NCBI GenBank assembly: GCA_027604665.1
Contig: JADGIZ010000635.1
Span: 1-10,787, forward strand
Length of the DNA: 10,787 nucleotides
From: Polyrhizophydium stewartii
Taxonomy: Eukaryota; Chytridiomycota; Chytridiomycetes; Rhizophydiales
Reading direction: 5' to 3'
Both the position numbers and the translations under genes were made by a program. Below the pieces are notes generated by a model that did not search any database, was not told the origin of the DNA, and saw only the letters and a program-made list of their open reading frames with translations. Shown here in pieces: positions 8,656 to 10,787 of this stretch (its first letter is position 1; each line of letters opens with the position of its first letter).

Positions 8656-9438
8656 TCACAGCGTCCACGGCTCCTGCGAGGCGACGGCGGCATACCCGCC
8701 GCGGGTGTACGCGGGCAGCGACTCGTCCGCCGCGGCCGGGCCGATGGCAGTGCGAGAGCCTGCCGCGGCGGCATGCTGCTCGCTGACGAAGCCCAGGGCG
8801 GCCAGCTTGCCCACGTCGATGGACAGCATCTTGGCGTCGGCATGCCCGGCGGCCGGCTGATGCTTGGGGAGCAGCGCCTCGGCGTCGGCGGCGGCAGCGG
8901 CAGCGGCGGGGCGGCCGCGCAGGCGCAGCACCAGCATGGCGACGCCGTGCACGGCCGCGAACGCAGCGCCGGCAACGGCCAGCGACCACGCCAGGCACAG
9001 CAGCAGCTTGGCCCACACGGGCTGGCGCCGCACCCACGCGCCGAGTGCGTGGCGCATGCCGCCGTGGTGGCGGCCGCGGCCGCCGTGGTGCGGGCCGGCC
9101 GGCGTGGCGTCGGCCATGCGGTCCAGCGCGGCGGCGGCCGACGCCGGCGAGCCGTGGGACTCGGCGCACGGGCGGCCGCGCACCACGGCGCCGTCGGGCA
9201 TGATCTCGACGACCTGCTGGATGCGCTCGTCCTGCGTGACCTGGCGGCCGTCGACCTCAAGCACCCGCTCCAGCAGCGTGATGCGCCGCACCACGCCGCC
9301 GTCGGGCAGCCGCACCTCGGCGCCGGTCGCCGCCACCTCGACGCTCACGATGCCGGCGCCGAATGCGTCCAGTGCCGCGCGGGTCCTGGTACTGCTGCCT
9401 GTGGCCGCTGGCCTGCTCCGCGCGCGCTCCCGTGTCAT
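8656..9438 (-). CDS. Hypothetical single-pass membrane protein
   Basis: Family not recognised. 260 residues from the ATG at 9438. The N-terminal 25 residues are Arg/Ser/Thr-rich. Residues ~30-95 contain short beta-prone strands with turn motifs LPDGG, EVDGRQ and MPDGA. A linker with a His/Gly-rich patch follows (H117, H118, H124, H125, H130). One strong transmembrane helix lies at about 145-168 (VWAKLLLCLAW onward), flanked by Arg residues. Then come a poly-Ala segment, an Asp/Lys-containing region and a C-terminal tail with SLPAYTRGGY. No signal peptide is visible from this start, so an upstream exon could supply one: CAG acceptors occur near 9380-9400, and an in-frame ATG lies at 9510. The frame is favoured over the other long frames here because only it gives a coherent membrane helix and ordinary composition. 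Strand and frame are likely; the start is weak. Confidence 0.55.
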   Translation of the reverse strand: MTRERARSRPAATGSSTRTRAALDAFGAGIVSVEVAATGAEVRLPDGGVVRRITLLERVLEVDGRQVTQDERIQQVVEIMPDGAVVRGRPCAESHGSPASAAAALDRMADATPAGPHHGGRGRHHGGMRHALGAWVRRQPVWAKLLLCLAWSLAVAGAAFAAVHGVAMLVLRLRGRPAAAAAAADAEALLPKHQPAAGHADAKMLSIDVGKLAALGFVSEQHAAAAGSRTAIGPAAADESLPAYTRGGYAAVASQEPWTL

Positions 9439-10031
9439 GGGCGGCCGCCTGTGCAACGCAAGCGGCGAGCCCTTGACACCGCGGCAGCCGCATCGGGCCG
9501 GCAGTGGCATGGCAACAGCAGCCGCTCAAGCGGCGGGGCAGGGCATAGCAGCATGCGACGGCCGCCTGCATGCGGAAACCTCGACGCGGACATGCGGCCG
9601 GCGCACACTGCCCGCCGGCGGCCGGCCGGACTGGTCGCGTGCGGCTGCCCACGTGCCCACGGCGCTGACGTCACTGCGCGTGCTGATGGGTCGCGTGCTG
9701 ACGGGCCTGGCCCTCGGCCGCCCCAGCGGAGGCACGGCGCCTTCATGCCGCGCACGCGGGGCGACAGAGCGGTTCAGCGGCCGCCGCCCGCCCGCACCAC
9801 AGCGGTCGCTGGCTGCCGCGGGCGGCCGCCTGCGGGTGATGTCGCGCCCCGGCCGACAGCACGCGAGGCGATCGCGTGCCCGCGGCCGTCCCATGCGGCC
9901 GCGGTGGCCCCCGCCCTGCGTTCCCCCGAGCATGCGACTGCGTGGCACCACCGCATGCGCGGGTCGCCCGACGGCCGGCCAAAACCGCCCCGCCCGCCGC
10001 CGCCGATGCCTTTCCCCAAGACCCCATCAAC
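9439..10031. promoter_or_regulatory. Divergent intergenic / bidirectional promoter region
   Basis: 593 nt between the start of the minus-strand membrane protein and the start of the lipase. Extremely GC-rich with many GGCCGCC-type runs, and no TATA box. The long plus-strand open frames crossing it are low-complexity Arg/Ala/Pro translations and look like GC artefacts. The one recognisable element is a CRE-type palindrome (listed separately). The 5' exon of the membrane protein gene, if there is one, would also lie here. Confidence 0.4.
9666..9673. promoter_or_regulatory. CRE-like palindrome TGACGTCA
   Basis: A perfect 8-bp TGACGTCA, the consensus for ATF/CREB-type bZIP factors. It lies about 230 nt upstream of the membrane-protein ATG and 360 nt upstream of the lipase ATG. 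One such site can occur by chance in GC-rich DNA, so its function is inferred from position only. Confidence 0.3.
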
Positions 10032-10578
10032 ATGCTTCTCCAGCCGCCGTCGCTGCTCGCGCTCGCTGCACTCGCCGCCTCAGCCAGCGCGGTCGCCGCC
10101 GGGCCCATCCTGACCGGCGCGCCGATCCCCGCGCTCGTCGGCACCGCCGCCCAGACGCAGTCCAACCCGCTCGACAACACCCAGGCCCTCATCGACTTAT
10201 ACAACCAGCAGGCGGGCTTCACGGTCATCAACAAGCGCTCGGGCGTGCCCGTCGACAGCGCCACGCAGGAGCGCCTGCAGACGTTCACGCAGTACTCGTC
10301 CGCGGCCTGTGAGTGTCGCCGCCGCCCGGCACGTGCGCTCACCTGCCCGTGTCGTCTGCTCATGCTGCCGCGCGCATGCTTGTGCAACGTTCCGCTTCGG
10401 TTGCGCCCTCTGCCTGCGCCTCGCCTGCCGACGCTCCGCTCGCGCGCTCGCGGCCGACAGACTGCCCGAGCGTGATCGGCAACCTCGGCTGGATCTGCGG
10501 CAGCGCGTGCTCAGGCCGCACCAAGGACACTGTGGTCCAGCAAGTGTTCAATAACTTTTTTGGACCGGGCACCGCGGG
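10032..10578 (+). CDS. Secreted class 3 lipase, N-terminal part (3' end outside readable sequence)
   Basis: Extracellular triacylglycerol lipase of the fungal alpha/beta-hydrolase class 3 type. Exon 1 is 10032-10308, exon 2 is 10461-10578, and the next exon is not in the window. The ATG at 10032 starts a clear signal peptide (residues 1-23, LLALAALAASASAVAA core), likely cleaved before GPILTG. The N-terminal helix region follows, including TFTQYSSAAYCP across the first intron, then the Cys-containing segment WICGSACSG. After that comes TKDTVVQQVFNNFFGPGTAG, which in this family leads into the first core beta strand. The pattern of an AAYC helix followed by a W-x-C segment is typical of fungal class 3 lipases. 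The GHSLG nucleophile elbow and the catalytic Asp and His would lie downstream and cannot be checked. Divergent from the membrane-protein gene. Confidence 0.82.
10309..10460 (+). other. Intron in lipase gene
   Basis: GTGAGT donor and CGACAG acceptor, 152 nt, phase 1. Splicing makes a Tyr codon and gives the family motif SSAAYCPSVIGN. Unspliced, the frame enters unrelated Arg/Leu/Pro-rich sequence. Confidence 0.9.
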
Positions 10579-10677
10579 GTGAGACCCGCCAGCGGAGACG
10601 AGTCCGCCCGCCCGCCCCTGGCCGCGCGACACGCTGACGCTGGCGCTGACGCTGGCGCTGTCGCCCGACCCGCGCCC
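10579..10677 (+). other. Start of second lipase intron (acceptor not seen)
   Basis: A GTGAGAC donor follows the codons for GPGTA, phase 2. In homologues the next residue after G is aromatic, so a following exon is expected. No continuing lipase sequence is seen before the poly-G tract. Confidence 0.7.
10631..10660 (+). repeat. Short tandem repeat, 12-nt unit
   Basis: Two perfect copies of ACGCTGGCGCTG (10637-10648, 10649-10660) preceded by a half copy, ACGCTG. Lies in the lipase intron and has no coding role visible. Confidence 0.7.
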
Positions 10678-10787
10678 CCGGGGGGGGGGGCCGGGGGTGG
10701 GGGGGGGCCCGCGGGCGCGCCGGGGGGGGGGCGGGCGGGGCGGGGGGGGGGGGCGGGCGGCGCGGGGGGGGGGGGGGGGGGGGGGGG
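10678..10787. other. Poly-G terminal tract, probable sequencing/assembly artefact
   Basis: About 110 nt of almost pure G with scattered C and one T, ending in 24 consecutive G. The onset is abrupt and the tract sits at the very end of the window. That fits no-signal G calls of two-colour short-read chemistry carried into a contig end better than genomic DNA. Confidence 0.75.

Noticed and set aside
8557..10312. Two long plus-strand open frames (518 and 482 codons)
   Set aside because: Arg/Ala/Pro/His-rich translations that run through the membrane-protein gene, the promoter region and the lipase signal peptide without any family signal.
10764..10787. Poly-G as telomere or G-quadruplex element
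   Set aside because: There is no telomeric repeat unit, only homopolymer with random C. A sequencing artefact is the simpler explanation.

Overview
The window reads as GC-rich nuclear DNA from a fungus. The signs are: protein-coding genes broken by short GT-AG introns (about 55 to 230 nt, mostly with GTGAG-type donors); a cohesin subunit of the Scc3/STAG family, which is purely eukaryotic; a secreted chitin-deacetylase-like protein; a secreted class 3 lipase of the fungal kind; and a cyclopropane-fatty-acid-synthase-like methyltransferase whose motifs match the fungal branch of that family. The phylum cannot be fixed from the sequence. A zoosporic (chytrid-like) or other high-GC fungus is a guess. 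The right end degenerates into poly-G, so the window probably ends at the edge of a contig.

Layout, left to right. (1) Plus strand, about 151-1627: CFA synthase-like methyltransferase in four visible exons, its 5' end probably missing or spliced to an unseen exon. (2) 1628-1866: short spacer between two convergent genes. (3) Minus strand, 7691 down to 1867: a very long Scc3/STAG cohesin subunit. My model has four coding exons: an 8-nt first coding exon, a 4,063-nt exon, and two smaller ones, for 1,822 residues. (4) Minus strand, 8262 down to about 7744: secreted polysaccharide deacetylase with motifs 1 to 3 intact. Its homology stops abruptly about 50 nt before the proposed STAG start, so the last third of the domain is missing. 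(5) 8263-8655: spacer with a short plus-strand SAM-domain-like reading frame of doubtful status. (6) Minus strand, 9438 down to 8656: single-pass membrane protein of unknown family with a His/Gly-rich segment just before the membrane. (7) 9439-10031: divergent promoter region containing a perfect TGACGTCA palindrome. (8) Plus strand, 10032 to beyond 10578: N-terminal part of a class 3 lipase, signal peptide plus two exons, running off into low-quality sequence.

The genes do not form a pathway: they cover lipid modification, chromosome cohesion, cell-wall chitin modification, an unknown membrane protein and an extracellular lipase. The most unusual place is the junction between the deacetylase and STAG near 7683-7763. 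There a truncated gene, a possible overlapping start codon and a strong splice donor all fall within about 80 nt. No defence system, mobile element, CRISPR array or RNA gene was seen.
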